A stretch of DNA of 45,162 nucleotides from a virus, in the IMG/VR virus record IMGVR_UViG_3300023174_000274, positions 1-45,162 of that record; one strand, given 5' to 3'. The translations under genes and the position numbers were made by a program. Shown here piece after piece: positions 15,727 through 22,618 of the stretch. Numbering within the stretch: the first letter of the stretch is position 1; every line of letters starts with the position of its first letter. The notes beneath the pieces are model-generated. The model searched no databases. It worked only from the letters and a program-made list of their open reading frames with translations, and was not told the DNA's origin.

Positions 15727-15958
15727 CTTTCGTTGCCAGCCAGCTGCGCAGCTGAGCCTGGTCGATCAGGATATCGTTGCCACGCCAAGCCACGGCGTGC
15801 ACAGGGATCTCCCGCTCTGGCGGCAACGGCGGCTGCCAGCTGTACCAGCGCTTGCCGCATTCGCGGCAACGGCGCCAGCGGACCCGCCCGCCTTCCGAAA
15901 AGACGGCTGGGCGACTGGTCACCACCTCGGCGACCCCGCCGCACTTCGGGCATTTCAT
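15698..15958 (-). CDS. NrdR-like zinc-ribbon protein (86 aa)
   Basis: Starts MKCPKCGGVAEVVTSRP at ATG 15958. CPKC and CREC about 30 residues apart, with VRWRRCRECGKRWYSW between and after, closely follow the zinc-ribbon of NrdR-type repressors (CPxC...SR...RRRxCxxCxxR). The ATP-cone of NrdR is missing, so this is a stand-alone DNA-binding ribbon. It is a leftward island, divergent from the gene at 16013, and lacks the CTAGAAT motif, so it may be a regulator made outside the late programme. Confidence 0.7.
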   Translation of the reverse strand: MKCPKCGGVAEVVTSRPAVFSEGGRVRWRRCRECGKRWYSWQPPLPPEREIPVHAVAWRGNDILIDQAQLRSWLATKVSGTGAAKG

Positions 15959-16012
15959 CCTGACTGCTCCAGCGGTCAGGCAGCTTACCCCCTCTCTCCC
16001 CACTCTCTCTTC

Positions 16013-16252
16013 ATGATCCTCGAGATTTTTCTCGGGCGCATCGCCTATGGCCCCGCCATGGGCAACGCCCGCCACCTCAGGCGCATCGCACGCGCCGTCG
16101 AGCGCTCCCACCCGGGTGCTCGGGTCGTCCTCTCTCCAGAGGACGGCTACAGGCCCTCTCAGCTCGCCGCTTTGGCGGCTATCGCCGATGACGGCGAGCG
16201 CGCCATGCGCGAGCTGATGAACCAACCCACCACCCCCAGCACCAATGACTGA
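16013..16252 (+). CDS. Unknown protein (79 aa)
   Basis: Starts [17 protein letters not shown] at ATG 16013 after a long pyrimidine leader (ccctctctccccactctctcttc). Mostly helical and basic in the middle ([16 protein letters not shown]). It overlaps the pentapeptide gene by 8 nt. No family recognised. Confidence 0.62.
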   Translation: MILEIFLGRIAYGPAMGNARHLRRIARAVERSHPGARVVLSPEDGYRPSQLAALAAIADDGERAMRELMNQPTTPSTND

Positions 16253-16853
16253 CTACGCCCCCATCCTTGCCGAGCACGCTCAGTGGCTGGCTGATCCCGC
16301 CACCGGGCAGCGCGCCAACCTGCGCGGCGCCAACCTGCGCGGCGCCGACCTGTACAGCGCCAACCTGCGCGGCGCCAACCTGCGCGGCGCCAACCTGCGC
16401 GGCGCCAACCTGCGCGGCGCCAACCTGAGCGGCGCCGACCTGTACAGCGCCAACCTGAGCGGCGCCGACCTGAGCGGCGCCGACCTGTACAGCGCCAACC
16501 TGAGCGGCGCCGACCTGGGCGACGCCAACCTGCGCGGCGCCAAGCTGAGCGGCGCCAGCGGGCTCCCTGTCGTTGCTGACTCTGCTGAGCGGCTAATCGC
16601 CGCAGCGGCAGCTGCAACGGCTAAGCCCGACGCCCTCGAGATGGAATCGTGGCACACCTGCGACACGACCCACTGCCTTGGGGGCTGGGCCATTCACCAG
16701 GCGGGACCGCTTGGCGCCGTCCTGGAGCAAACTCTCGGCGCTCCAATCGCTGCTCTTCTGCTGCTTGGGCCTGAGGCTCAGTCCCACTTCTGGGACAGCA
16801 GGGAGGACGCTCTGGCCTACCTCCAGTCCGTCCTGGACAAGGCCAAAGCATGA
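16245..16853 (+). CDS. Pentapeptide-repeat protein with WHxCxTxHC C-terminal domain
   Basis: Residues about 23-102 consist of some 16 A(N/D)LxG repeats, which form a right-handed beta-helix; related proteins can mimic DNA. The rest is a second domain with [14 protein letters not shown] and [14 protein letters not shown]. That same domain recurs in the protein at 23998. Fusions of pentapeptide repeats with this domain are seen in phages and bacteria; the function is not known. It overlaps both neighbours (ATGACTGA and ATGA). Confidence 0.88.
   Translation: MTDYAPILAEHAQWLADPATGQRANLRGANLRGADLYSANLRGANLRGANLRGANLRGANLSGADLYSANLSGADLSGADLYSANLSGADLGDANLRGAKLSGASGLPVVADSAERLIAAAAAATAKPDALEMESWHTCDTTHCLGGWAIHQAGPLGAVLEQTLGAPIAALLLLGPEAQSHFWDSREDALAYLQSVLDKAKA
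16315..16555 (+). repeat. 15-nt tandem repeats encoding pentapeptides
   Basis: Tandem 15-nt units of the type GCCAACCTGCGCGGC/GCCGACCTGAGCGGC run through the gene and are very similar at DNA level, including synonymous sites, which suggests recent expansion. Confidence 0.85.
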
Positions 16854-17179
16854 CAACTCAATCCCTATCCCTGCGCCTGGCGGACGACCTCGCCGCCAAT
16901 CCCCTGACCTGGCCGGGGCTCTACCCCCGCTACGGCGTCACCAACGACGGCCAAGCGCTCTGCCCCGACTGCTGCCGGACGGAGCGCAAATGGATCGGCA
17001 CCACCACCGGTTCTGACGGCTGGTGCCTCATCGACGTTTCCGTCGACTGGGGCGACGACAACGTCAGCTGCAGCCACTGCAGTAAGCCCATCCTCGACGC
17101 CTGTCTTGAGGAACCCCAGGTCGGCGCCGATGCGCCAACCGTGGAAGAACGCAACTCCCTGTCCCTCGCCTGCATCTGA
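16850..17179 (+). CDS. Putative zinc-binding protein (109 aa)
   Basis: Contains CPDCC (about residue 38) and CSHC (about residue 74), a possible CxxC...CxxC zinc site around a strand-rich core ([20 protein letters not shown]). ATG overlaps the upstream TGA. Similar small zinc proteins are common in phage early regions; role unknown. Confidence 0.7.
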   Translation: MTTQSLSLRLADDLAANPLTWPGLYPRYGVTNDGQALCPDCCRTERKWIGTTTGSDGWCLIDVSVDWGDDNVSCSHCSKPILDACLEEPQVGADAPTVEERNSLSLACI

Positions 17180-17180
17180 A

Positions 17181-17453
17181 GTGAAGCAAATCTCCTATCC
17201 CGAGCTGGAGGCGCACTTCCACCCCGAAGTGCACGACAGCCTCAGGCGCGTCGCCAGCCATCCTGGCGCTACGCACCTGGTCTTGTTCCAGAACCAAGCC
17301 CTTGATTCATCCGCTCACGGCCTTTGCTCTGCATTGGCTGTCGGCCCGGGCTGCACACGCGCCTCCCTCGAAGAGGCGTACGCCGGTCACCTGAACGACC
17401 TGCCGTCCCAAAGGCAGCACCCAATCGCCCACTGCGAACTACCCATCCTCTGA
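17181..17453 (+). CDS. Unknown protein (90 aa)
   Basis: GTG 17181 (MKQISYPELEAHFHPEVHD) begins one base after the upstream stop and is preferred to longer in-frame starts that lie inside the previous gene. Mixed helix/strand sequence with a short glycine/cysteine segment (SALAVGPGCTRAS). No family recognised. Confidence 0.62.
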   Translation: MKQISYPELEAHFHPEVHDSLRRVASHPGATHLVLFQNQALDSSAHGLCSALAVGPGCTRASLEEAYAGHLNDLPSQRQHPIAHCELPIL

Positions 17454-17456
17454 CCC

Positions 17457-17771
17457 ATGGCGCTTTCCACTGGCTCCCCGCCCTGGTCCGAATGGTTCGA
17501 CGGCCGCACGGCCATTCGTGACCTGCCGGCTGACTGCATCAAAGACTGCTCGGCTCGCGAGAGCGACGTCAGCGAAGCCGTTGGCCACTGGGTCAAGAAG
17601 CTCCAGCTCGAAGCCCCGCCCTGGCTGTTGCGCGAGCACCTCCGCGGCACCGGGGCCTGGGAGCCCTCCGAGCTCTGCGACCACCAGGAAAACCTGCGTC
17701 GCCTGCTTTGGATCTGGGCCTGCGACTGCCGCGAAAGCGGCCTCAACCTTCCCATCTATCTCGCTCGATGA
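17457..17771 (+). CDS. Unknown Trp-rich protein (104 aa)
   Basis: Rich in Trp, Cys and Glu (PPWSEWFDGRTAIRDLPADC, LLWIWACDCRESG). No family recognised. Three nt after the upstream stop; its TGA overlaps the next ATG. Confidence 0.68.
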   Translation: MALSTGSPPWSEWFDGRTAIRDLPADCIKDCSARESDVSEAVGHWVKKLQLEAPPWLLREHLRGTGAWEPSELCDHQENLRRLLWIWACDCRESGLNLPIYLAR

Positions 17772-17962
17772 CGGCCCGCTCTGCGCTTTGCCTCTGCACC
17801 AGCATCTTCACCTGCGGTGTCTGCCTGGCGGATCTCGTCAGCCGCAACGCCGCGGACTTCTCCTTCTACCCCCAGGCCTGGATCCCTAGGCCCCACCCCT
17901 CCCCTGCGGTGGTTGAGCTCCGCGAGCTCCGCCGCCAGCGGACGCTCACTGACGCACCATGA
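17768..17962 (+). CDS. Unknown Cys-containing protein (64 aa)
   Basis: ATG 17768 overlaps the upstream stop (ATGA). The N-terminus has spaced cysteines (CLCTSIFTCGVC) that could bind a metal; the rest is Pro/Arg/Leu-rich. No family recognised. Confidence 0.55.
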   Translation: MTARSALCLCTSIFTCGVCLADLVSRNAADFSFYPQAWIPRPHPSPAVVELRELRRQRTLTDAP

Positions 17963-18144
17963 ACCTCCCACTCACCCTCAAGGTGGAAGCCACCGGCGCC
18001 ACCAACGACGACCTGCTCATCGCTCTCGACGAAGTCAAACGCCTCATCTCTGAAGGCTTCAGATCAGGCTTCGACTCCAACGAGAGCGGCTCTTTCGACT
18101 TCGAGTACGACGACACCGCCTGGAGACAAACCAATGAATCCTGA
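17959..18144 (+). CDS. Unknown acidic protein (61 aa)
   Basis: Short mixed alpha/beta sequence (MNLPLTLKVEATGATNDDLLIALDE) ending in an acidic aromatic tail (SFDFEYDDTAW). Its ATG overlaps the previous stop. The DLLIALDEVKRLISEGF helix followed by an F/D-rich strand resembles small phage proteins; function unknown. Confidence 0.65.
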   Translation: MNLPLTLKVEATGATNDDLLIALDEVKRLISEGFRSGFDSNESGSFDFEYDDTAWRQTNES

Positions 18145-18337
18145 CCCCAACGCCCCTCGGCCACCGACGCCCCGGCGGTTCGTGTCGATCACTCGAACCG
18201 TCCATTCCAGCAGGGACGGCTACTTTCTCGATGCCATTGCCGACGACGGCACGGCCTGGTACTGCCTGTACAGTCCCCTCCTCGCCCCCTGCGAGGTCGG
18301 CTGGAAGCAGCACGGAGCTCTGCCGCCGATCAGCTGA
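18134..18337 (+). CDS. Unknown protein (67 aa)
   Basis: A small beta-rich protein (FVSITRTVHSSRDGYFLDAIADDGTAWYCL) overlapping the upstream gene by 11 nt. The 3' end overlaps the convergent leftward gene by 8 nt. No family recognised. Confidence 0.65.
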   Translation: MNPDPNAPRPPTPRRFVSITRTVHSSRDGYFLDAIADDGTAWYCLYSPLLAPCEVGWKQHGALPPIS

Positions 18338-18551
18338 ACACCGGCTCGGCCACGCCTAATGACCGGGGGACAGCTTCCTCTTGGATGTCCGCCACCCGGC
18401 CAGCCCGGGCGCGCATCAGTTCCCTGACGCGCTCGCTCTCGGCGCCCCATCCCATCTCCGGCAGCGCAAGCCCACTCATCAGGGCTTCCTGCCACAGAGC
18501 TGCTTCGACCAGCTCCGCTAGCTCGATCTGATCGCCCGCAAACCTGTCCAC
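18330..18551 (-). CDS. Unknown protein, late leftward island (73 aa)
   Basis: Helical, acidic protein (FAGDQIELAELVEAALWQEA) directly downstream of the 169-residue leftward gene. No family recognised. Its place behind a CTAGAAT motif suggests late expression and a link to the particle or lysis. Confidence 0.62.
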   Translation of the reverse strand: MDRFAGDQIELAELVEAALWQEALMSGLALPEMGWGAESERVRELMRARAGRVADIQEEAVPRSLGVAEPVFS

Positions 18552-18552
18552 A

Positions 18553-19062
18553 TCAGGCGAGCGGGCTGTTCTCTGTCCTCTCGCCTGTCTGTGACCCCTC
18601 CTGCATGAATCCCATCAGTGCCAGCAACTGCTGAGCACCAGCTGTCATCAACGCACCACCGCCAACCACCGCCGTCGGCAGCACGCCGCGGCGGACGTAC
18701 GCGTTCCCCGCGATCCCCTCATTAACCATCTCCATGAACCCGCGGCCGGTGAACTCACCTGGTCCGCGGCGCATGGTCGGAGAGTATTCCCTTGCGACCT
18801 GCTGCCGGCCCTTCTTGCTCTGCAACAGCGCTTCGATCTGGCTCTCCATCCCCGCTCCGGGGACGGCTTGTCCTGCCCCTGGAGACATGCCGCGCGTGAT
18901 CCGTTCGATCACCTTCTTCCTGTCGCCATCAGTCTGCGCTCCCTCCACAAAGCTCACGTTGCGCGCAACGCCAGCGGCCTTATTGCTGCTGGCACGCTTT
19001 GCCGCCTGGGAGGCAACCCAGGAGTCCAGGTTCCCGGGAGCGCTCTGAACCCAATCCCACAT
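18553..19062 (-). CDS. Putative late virion protein in an early region (169 aa)
   Basis: Starts MWDWVQSAPGNLDSW at ATG 19062; the longer form is rejected because it would run into the promoter-like motif. Polar, Gln/Arg/Gly-rich, with an Ala/Gly hydrophobic stretch near the C-terminus (VVGGGALMTAGAQQLLALMG), like other putative virion proteins here. It is isolated among rightward genes but carries the CCTAGAATC motif at 19084. Confidence 0.68.
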   Translation of the reverse strand: MWDWVQSAPGNLDSWVASQAAKRASSNKAAGVARNVSFVEGAQTDGDRKKVIERITRGMSPGAGQAVPGAGMESQIEALLQSKKGRQQVAREYSPTMRRGPGEFTGRGFMEMVNEGIAGNAYVRRGVLPTAVVGGGALMTAGAQQLLALMGFMQEGSQTGERTENSPLA

Positions 19063-19083
19063 TGCCGTTACCTCGGATCGCTT

Positions 19084-19093
19084 GATTCTAGGT
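19084..19093 (-). promoter_or_regulatory. Late-promoter-like motif ACCTAGAATC
   Basis: Minus-strand CCCACCTAGAATCAAGC, about 22 nt before ATG 19062. It lies 15 nt from element A copy 4 in a divergent gap, so both control systems meet here. Confidence 0.55.
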
Positions 19094-19107
19094 GGGTTTT
19101 GTGGGTC

Positions 19108-19134
19108 CACTCAGCAGTACACATGTCTGTTGAG
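19108..19134 (+). promoter_or_regulatory. 27-nt hairpin element A, copy 4
   Basis: CACTCAGCAGTA...CTGTTGAG; the flanks (GGTCC before, TGGCC after) extend the stem to about 11-12 bp, the longest of the set. It starts 54 nt before ATG 19162. The stem is kept although the loop differs. Confidence 0.62.
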
Positions 19135-19161
19135 TGGCCCATCTCTCTGTTGGAAATCACC

Positions 19162-19569
19162 ATGCCCTGCATCACCCTCGGCCCCATCGAGCTCCGCTTC
19201 AACGCAAATACAAACGGCGTCAACTGGAGCGACGTCGAACTCGCCTTCATTACCGACCGCAATCAGGCCGGCTTCGCGACCCGCGAAACAGCCCTTCGCG
19301 CCGGCTTCAAGAGCGAGCACGCCCTTGAAATTTTCGGCGAGGACGACACCACCTCCACTGCCGTCCTCAACGGCACCACCTACCACGGCAAGCGGATCAC
19401 CGGACCCGACGGCCAGTCTTACACCCTGACGGCCGAGCAGGTCGCCGCCAAGGCCGAGTATGTCAAGGCCATGCGACAAAGCAAGCTTGCCGCCCAGCAG
19501 GCAGCTCAGTTCGCCAAGGGGATCGATCCCTCGATCCTCGTTGACGCCACCGTCACCGCTGAAGCCTGA
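19162..19569 (+). CDS. Unknown protein (135 aa)
   Basis: Starts MPCITLGPIELRFNANTNG at ATG 19162. An alpha/beta N-terminal half with GKRITGPDGQSYTLT, then a long Ala/Gln/Lys helix (AAKAEYVKAMRQSKLAAQQ). No family recognised. First gene behind element A copy 4. Confidence 0.68.
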   Translation: MPCITLGPIELRFNANTNGVNWSDVELAFITDRNQAGFATRETALRAGFKSEHALEIFGEDDTTSTAVLNGTTYHGKRITGPDGQSYTLTAEQVAAKAEYVKAMRQSKLAAQQAAQFAKGIDPSILVDATVTAEA

Positions 19570-19578
19570 TCATCAGCC

Positions 19579-19630
19579 CCTGCCACAATCACAGCCTCGG
19601 CGTGCGTCCTGCATGCCGGGGCTTCTTTGT
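19579..19630 (+). terminator. Possible terminator
   Basis: AGCCCC and CCGGGGCT, about 35 nt apart, flank a secondary stem and are followed by TCTTTG. The T run is poor. Confidence 0.35.
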
Positions 19631-19646
19631 GAAAACAGTGACCGCT

Positions 19647-19844
19647 ATGGCAAGCAACTGCCCTGCCGCCGTGCTACACGTCCATCGCCTGCGTGACTGG
19701 GCTGCCATCTTGCTTCGTCAAGCCAAGGCCAGCTTCGACGCCGGCGACGGCAGCCAGACAGCCGAGTCCGTCGCTGCCATCCGCGAAGTCCACCGCTCGT
19801 TTCAGCAGCGAGCCCAGCAAATCGACCGAACCCTTTCCCTATGA
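19647..19844 (+). CDS. Unknown helical protein (65 aa)
   Basis: MASNCPAAVLHVHRLRDWAA at ATG 19647 (a GTG at 19638 is possible). A small helical protein overlapping the Gp157 gene by 4 nt (ATGA). Its linkage suggests a role with Gp157, but no family was recognised. Confidence 0.6.
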   Translation: MASNCPAAVLHVHRLRDWAAILLRQAKASFDAGDGSQTAESVAAIREVHRSFQQRAQQIDRTLSL

Positions 19845-20536
19845 CCATCGCCCCAGCCAAACCCGAAACCCCTTCCCTGTTCCAGCTGACGCTGGACAGC
19901 CAGGAGATCGACGGCGAACTGGCCGTCGCCCTGGCCAAGGCCGGCTCCGAAGATCCCGAGGAGCAAGCCGAGGCCGAGGCCCTGATCACCGGCCTGCTCG
20001 AGCGGGCCAATGACAGCCAGCGCATGCTGCTGCGTAAAGCCAACGGCATCTGCCAGATCCGCGAGATGCTCCTCGGCAAGGCCGAGTTTCTCCGCAAAGG
20101 CGCAGCCGAGCGCATCGCCAAGGCCGAGGCGGAGGAACGCGCCGCCCAGCGCCTGGAGGACTACCTCCTGCGCTGCCTCCAGGCCCTCCACCCCGGGCAG
20201 ACGAAGTTCGAACTGCCCGAGTTCACGATCGGCTCACGCGTCAGCGAAGCCGTCGAAGTCGACACCAGCCTCGACGCTCCCGACATGCCCGAAGAGTTCA
20301 CACGCGTTGAACTCAAGCTCAAACTCTCAGGCCACGGCAGCACCAAAGCTTGCGCCATCGAGCAGCTGCTGCGCGAGGTCCTCGAGGACATGCTCGAAGG
20401 CTGCCCTCCTGGCACCTACCAGTTAGCCGAACCCAAGGTCGAGCCCGACAAGACGGCCATCAAGGCCGCCATCAAGGAGGGCGCCACCATCTCTGGCGCG
20501 CAACTGGTCAAGCGCCGGCGATGGTCCATCAAGTGA
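19841..20536 (+). CDS. Siphovirus Gp157-family protein
   Basis: A 231-residue protein matching the layout of the Gp157 family (PF05565): N-terminal acidic helical region, long charged coiled coil (residues about 65-110, RIAKAEAEERAAQRLEDYLL), then a beta region with P-E-E-F and the C-terminal PDKTAIKAAIKEGATISGAQL signature. Gp157 proteins occur next to SSB and recombinase genes and have been linked to phage resistance in Streptococcus; biochemical role unclear. The final codons form the first unit of the 11-nt repeat array at 20526. Confidence 0.88.
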   Translation: MTIAPAKPETPSLFQLTLDSQEIDGELAVALAKAGSEDPEEQAEAEALITGLLERANDSQRMLLRKANGICQIREMLLGKAEFLRKGAAERIAKAEAEERAAQRLEDYLLRCLQALHPGQTKFELPEFTIGSRVSEAVEVDTSLDAPDMPEEFTRVELKLKLSGHGSTKACAIEQLLREVLEDMLEGCPPGTYQLAEPKVEPDKTAIKAAIKEGATISGAQLVKRRRWSIK

Positions 20537-20580
20537 CCATCAAGTACCCATCAAGTACCCGTCAAGTACCCGTCAAATAC
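20526..20580 (+). repeat. Five tandem 11-nt repeats
   Basis: Five consecutive copies of CC(A/G)TCAA(G/A)TAC at 20526, 20537, 20548, 20559 and 20570. Copy 1 ends in GA rather than AC and supplies the last codons and stop of the Gp157 gene. The 11-nt spacing is one helical turn and not a multiple of three, so the array favours a DNA-level role or a recent slippage event. Confidence 0.85.
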
Positions 20581-20790
20581 CCGCAGCCCGACTTCCTGCG
20601 CGTGACCACGCCGTCGGGCCGCTTTCTGGTCACACCTCAAAGCGGCAGGGCACGGTTGGCCCTCAACCAGCTGTGCGATCCATCCCTGCCTCGTATCGGC
20701 GATGCCCTCCTGCTCTCTCCTGAGCAGGCCGCTGGCGTCGCCGGCTACCTCCAGTCCCTCTCCTTCTCTGTGTTCTCGTGGCATTCCACA
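20533..20790 (+). CDS. Small ORF without its own stop, possible frameshift with next gene
   Basis: GTG 20533 overlaps the Gp157 stop. The frame reads convincingly through DFLRVTTPSGRFLVTPQ and LLLSPEQAAGVAGYLQSLSF to about 20775, then loses protein-like composition but stays open to 21105, over the next gene. The next gene starts at GTG 20778 in the -1 frame. Either a -1 frameshift fuses the two, an indel broke one gene, or the overlap is accidental. The end given is where coding character stops. Confidence 0.4.
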
Positions 20791-21398
20791 CCATCACGTC
20801 CGAACCCCGCCCTTCCATCCGCCACCACGGCTGGCACTTTGCCTACTACGACAAGACCGCTCCTTCCGGCCGGCAGTGTGTGGTCACATTCCCGGCAAGC
20901 ATTGCCGACACCATCAAGCCAGGCTTCAGGTTCGACGAAGACACTTCTGTCCGATGGGACGACGCTCTCAAGGCGTCTGTCCTCCATCTGGACTTCGATG
21001 AGCTCGAAAACCTGGCTGAGCCTTCGCTCCCACCTGACCCTGAAGCCGGGTGGGGCGACATTGACTGTCCCACTCCCACCCCACCCGCCCAGCAGCCGGA
21101 GCTGAGCTCGCCTGGGACGGCGGCCGCGCCCAGGCCCATGCGTGCTCCTGCACACCGCAGGGCACAAGCCCAGGTGGCTGTCACCCAGGGCGCGCAGCTG
21201 CCCGCCGCCTACCTCCGGATCAACAGGGAAGTCGCCCAGGCTTTCCTCTTCCAACTGGCCATGATCGGCACCGCCGTCGGCGAAGCCCGCCGTGCCGACG
21301 TGGCACAGAAGCTCACAGCCATTGCCTCGATCCCCTACTACCGCCAGATCGGCGTCGAGCTTTCAGAAGACGACATCAAGGGCATGACCTCCCTCTGA
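20778..21398 (+). CDS. Unknown protein (206 aa)
   Basis: GTG 20778 start. N-terminal domain (1-85) is beta-rich (SIRHHGWHFAYYDKTAPSG, VRWDDALKASVLHLDFDE), followed by a Pro/Ala-rich linker (about 90-130) and a helical C-terminal domain (INREVAQAFLFQLAMIGTAV). The linker-separated design suits a DNA-binding accessory factor, but no family was recognised. It may be fused by frameshift to the upstream ORF. Confidence 0.68.
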   Translation: MAFHTITSEPRPSIRHHGWHFAYYDKTAPSGRQCVVTFPASIADTIKPGFRFDEDTSVRWDDALKASVLHLDFDELENLAEPSLPPDPEAGWGDIDCPTPTPPAQQPELSSPGTAAAPRPMRAPAHRRAQAQVAVTQGAQLPAAYLRINREVAQAFLFQLAMIGTAVGEARRADVAQKLTAIASIPYYRQIGVELSEDDIKGMTSL

Positions 21399-21418
21399 TG
21401 AGTGCGCTCTTGTGAATG

Positions 21419-21445
21419 CACTCAGCAGTGCACATTTCTCGTTCC
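21419..21445 (+). promoter_or_regulatory. Element A, half-site copy 5
   Basis: CACTCAGCAGTGCACAT is intact but the right arm CTGTTGAG is lost (TTTCTCGTTCC). The local TGCACT-CAGC-AGTGCA inverted repeat is complete here. It precedes ATG 21455 by 36 nt. Confidence 0.5.
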
Positions 21446-21454
21446 TTGTTTTGT

Positions 21455-22051
21455 ATGGAATCCACCCTCGCCCCTGTGCAAGGCAACGCTCTTGCCACTC
21501 TCCCCGCTTGGGCTGCCCCGGCAACGCCCGAGCGCAGTTACACAACCGTCGGCATCTCCGCCGACGGCCTTCTCTACATCTACGGCGAAACCGCAGCCTC
21601 CCCGGGCCCGCTTCTGCCGAGCGTGATCGGCGTCGTCCTTGACGTCCAGTTCACCCAGCTCGGCGGCACCAGCCGCTACGGGATCCGGGACTACCTGGAC
21701 CTGTACCTGGGAACTGTCATCCCAGGCGAGTGCGTCGTTCTCCGCCTGCCCTGCGGGGCGCGGCCGCACCCCGAGACCGGCGCCCTGCAGACACCTTGGT
21801 CCATCCGCAGCCTGCTGGGTGCCTTACTCCTGCTTGACTTGCAGGAGACGGCAATCAAACTGCAAACCAAGCGTGGCAACACGACCACGTTTTTCAGGGT
21901 CTTCCCCCACTCCGCCGACGGAGTGGAACAACCGGAGGTCCGAGCCGAGTCCATCGGCCCGGGGCAGGACGACCTGGAGGCCGCCGTCAATCGCCTCCGC
22001 GGCCAGCTCGGGCTTCCTCTTCTCCCACTCTCAACCATTATCGATGTCTGA
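21455..22051 (+). CDS. Unknown protein, OB-like core (198 aa)
   Basis: ATG 21455 (MESTLAPVQGNALATLP) was chosen because longer starts lie inside element A. Residues about 30-150 look strand-rich (YTTVGISADGLLYIYGET, VVLDVQFTQLGGTS, ETAIKLQTKRGNTTTFF), possibly OB-like, then a helical tail. No family recognised. Overlaps the next ATG by 8 nt. Confidence 0.7.
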   Translation: MESTLAPVQGNALATLPAWAAPATPERSYTTVGISADGLLYIYGETAASPGPLLPSVIGVVLDVQFTQLGGTSRYGIRDYLDLYLGTVIPGECVVLRLPCGARPHPETGALQTPWSIRSLLGALLLLDLQETAIKLQTKRGNTTTFFRVFPHSADGVEQPEVRAESIGPGQDDLEAAVNRLRGQLGLPLLPLSTIIDV

Positions 22052-22574
22052 CCACGACGCTGCTCCCGATCGCGTTTCGCGAGAGGCCCTTCAGGCCCTC
22101 CTACGGAATGCGCCAACTCCCGGAGCAAGCGACAGGAACCTGCCACTCGGGACCGCGGTACCCGTTCTCCCTCTCGATAACGCCGACTTCGGCGCCGTCG
22201 ATCTGGTCGTCCTGCTCGAGCAGGTCCTTGCCGCAGCCGGTGGCGCCACCTCGCTCCACTTGCTGCACGCCAGCAGTTACCTGCTGAGCGTCGTCGCCGA
22301 CGCCATGGAGCGACGGCTCGCCGACCCCGACTTCAACGACCTCAGCGGAGTCGCCGGGATGCTGTTCAAGACGGCGACTCGCGCCTTGATCACCAGCATC
22401 AGCGCCTGCGCCAGGCAGATCGATGGCTTTGTCGGGCCCCTCACTGTCATCCACGTCGAAAGCGTCGGCGGTGACCTCACCAGCCGCAAGGGGCTGATCA
22501 GTGACGGCACCCTCACGGCGCTTGGTATCGACATCGAAGCCTTCGATCGCGAGTTCAAGCGCCGCGCCTCCTGA
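22044..22574 (+). CDS. Unknown helical protein (176 aa)
   Basis: Starts MSDHDAAPDRVSREALQALL at ATG 22044. Largely helical with Leu/Ala-rich segments (VDLVVLLEQVLAAAGGATS, LHLLHASSYLLSVVADAMER). No family recognised. It is followed by a 44-nt pyrimidine-rich leader before the DUF932 gene. Confidence 0.68.
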   Translation: MSDHDAAPDRVSREALQALLRNAPTPGASDRNLPLGTAVPVLPLDNADFGAVDLVVLLEQVLAAAGGATSLHLLHASSYLLSVVADAMERRLADPDFNDLSGVAGMLFKTATRALITSISACARQIDGFVGPLTVIHVESVGGDLTSRKGLISDGTLTALGIDIEAFDREFKRRAS

Positions 22575-22618
22575 CCCACCTTCCTTTCCCTTCCTTCCAC
22601 CTCCTCTCTGTACGCACC

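Noticed and set aside
16280-16693. Antisense repeat-containing ORFs over the pentapeptide gene
   Set aside because: Their RRSGWRCTG-type repeats are simply the complement of the 15-nt coding repeats.
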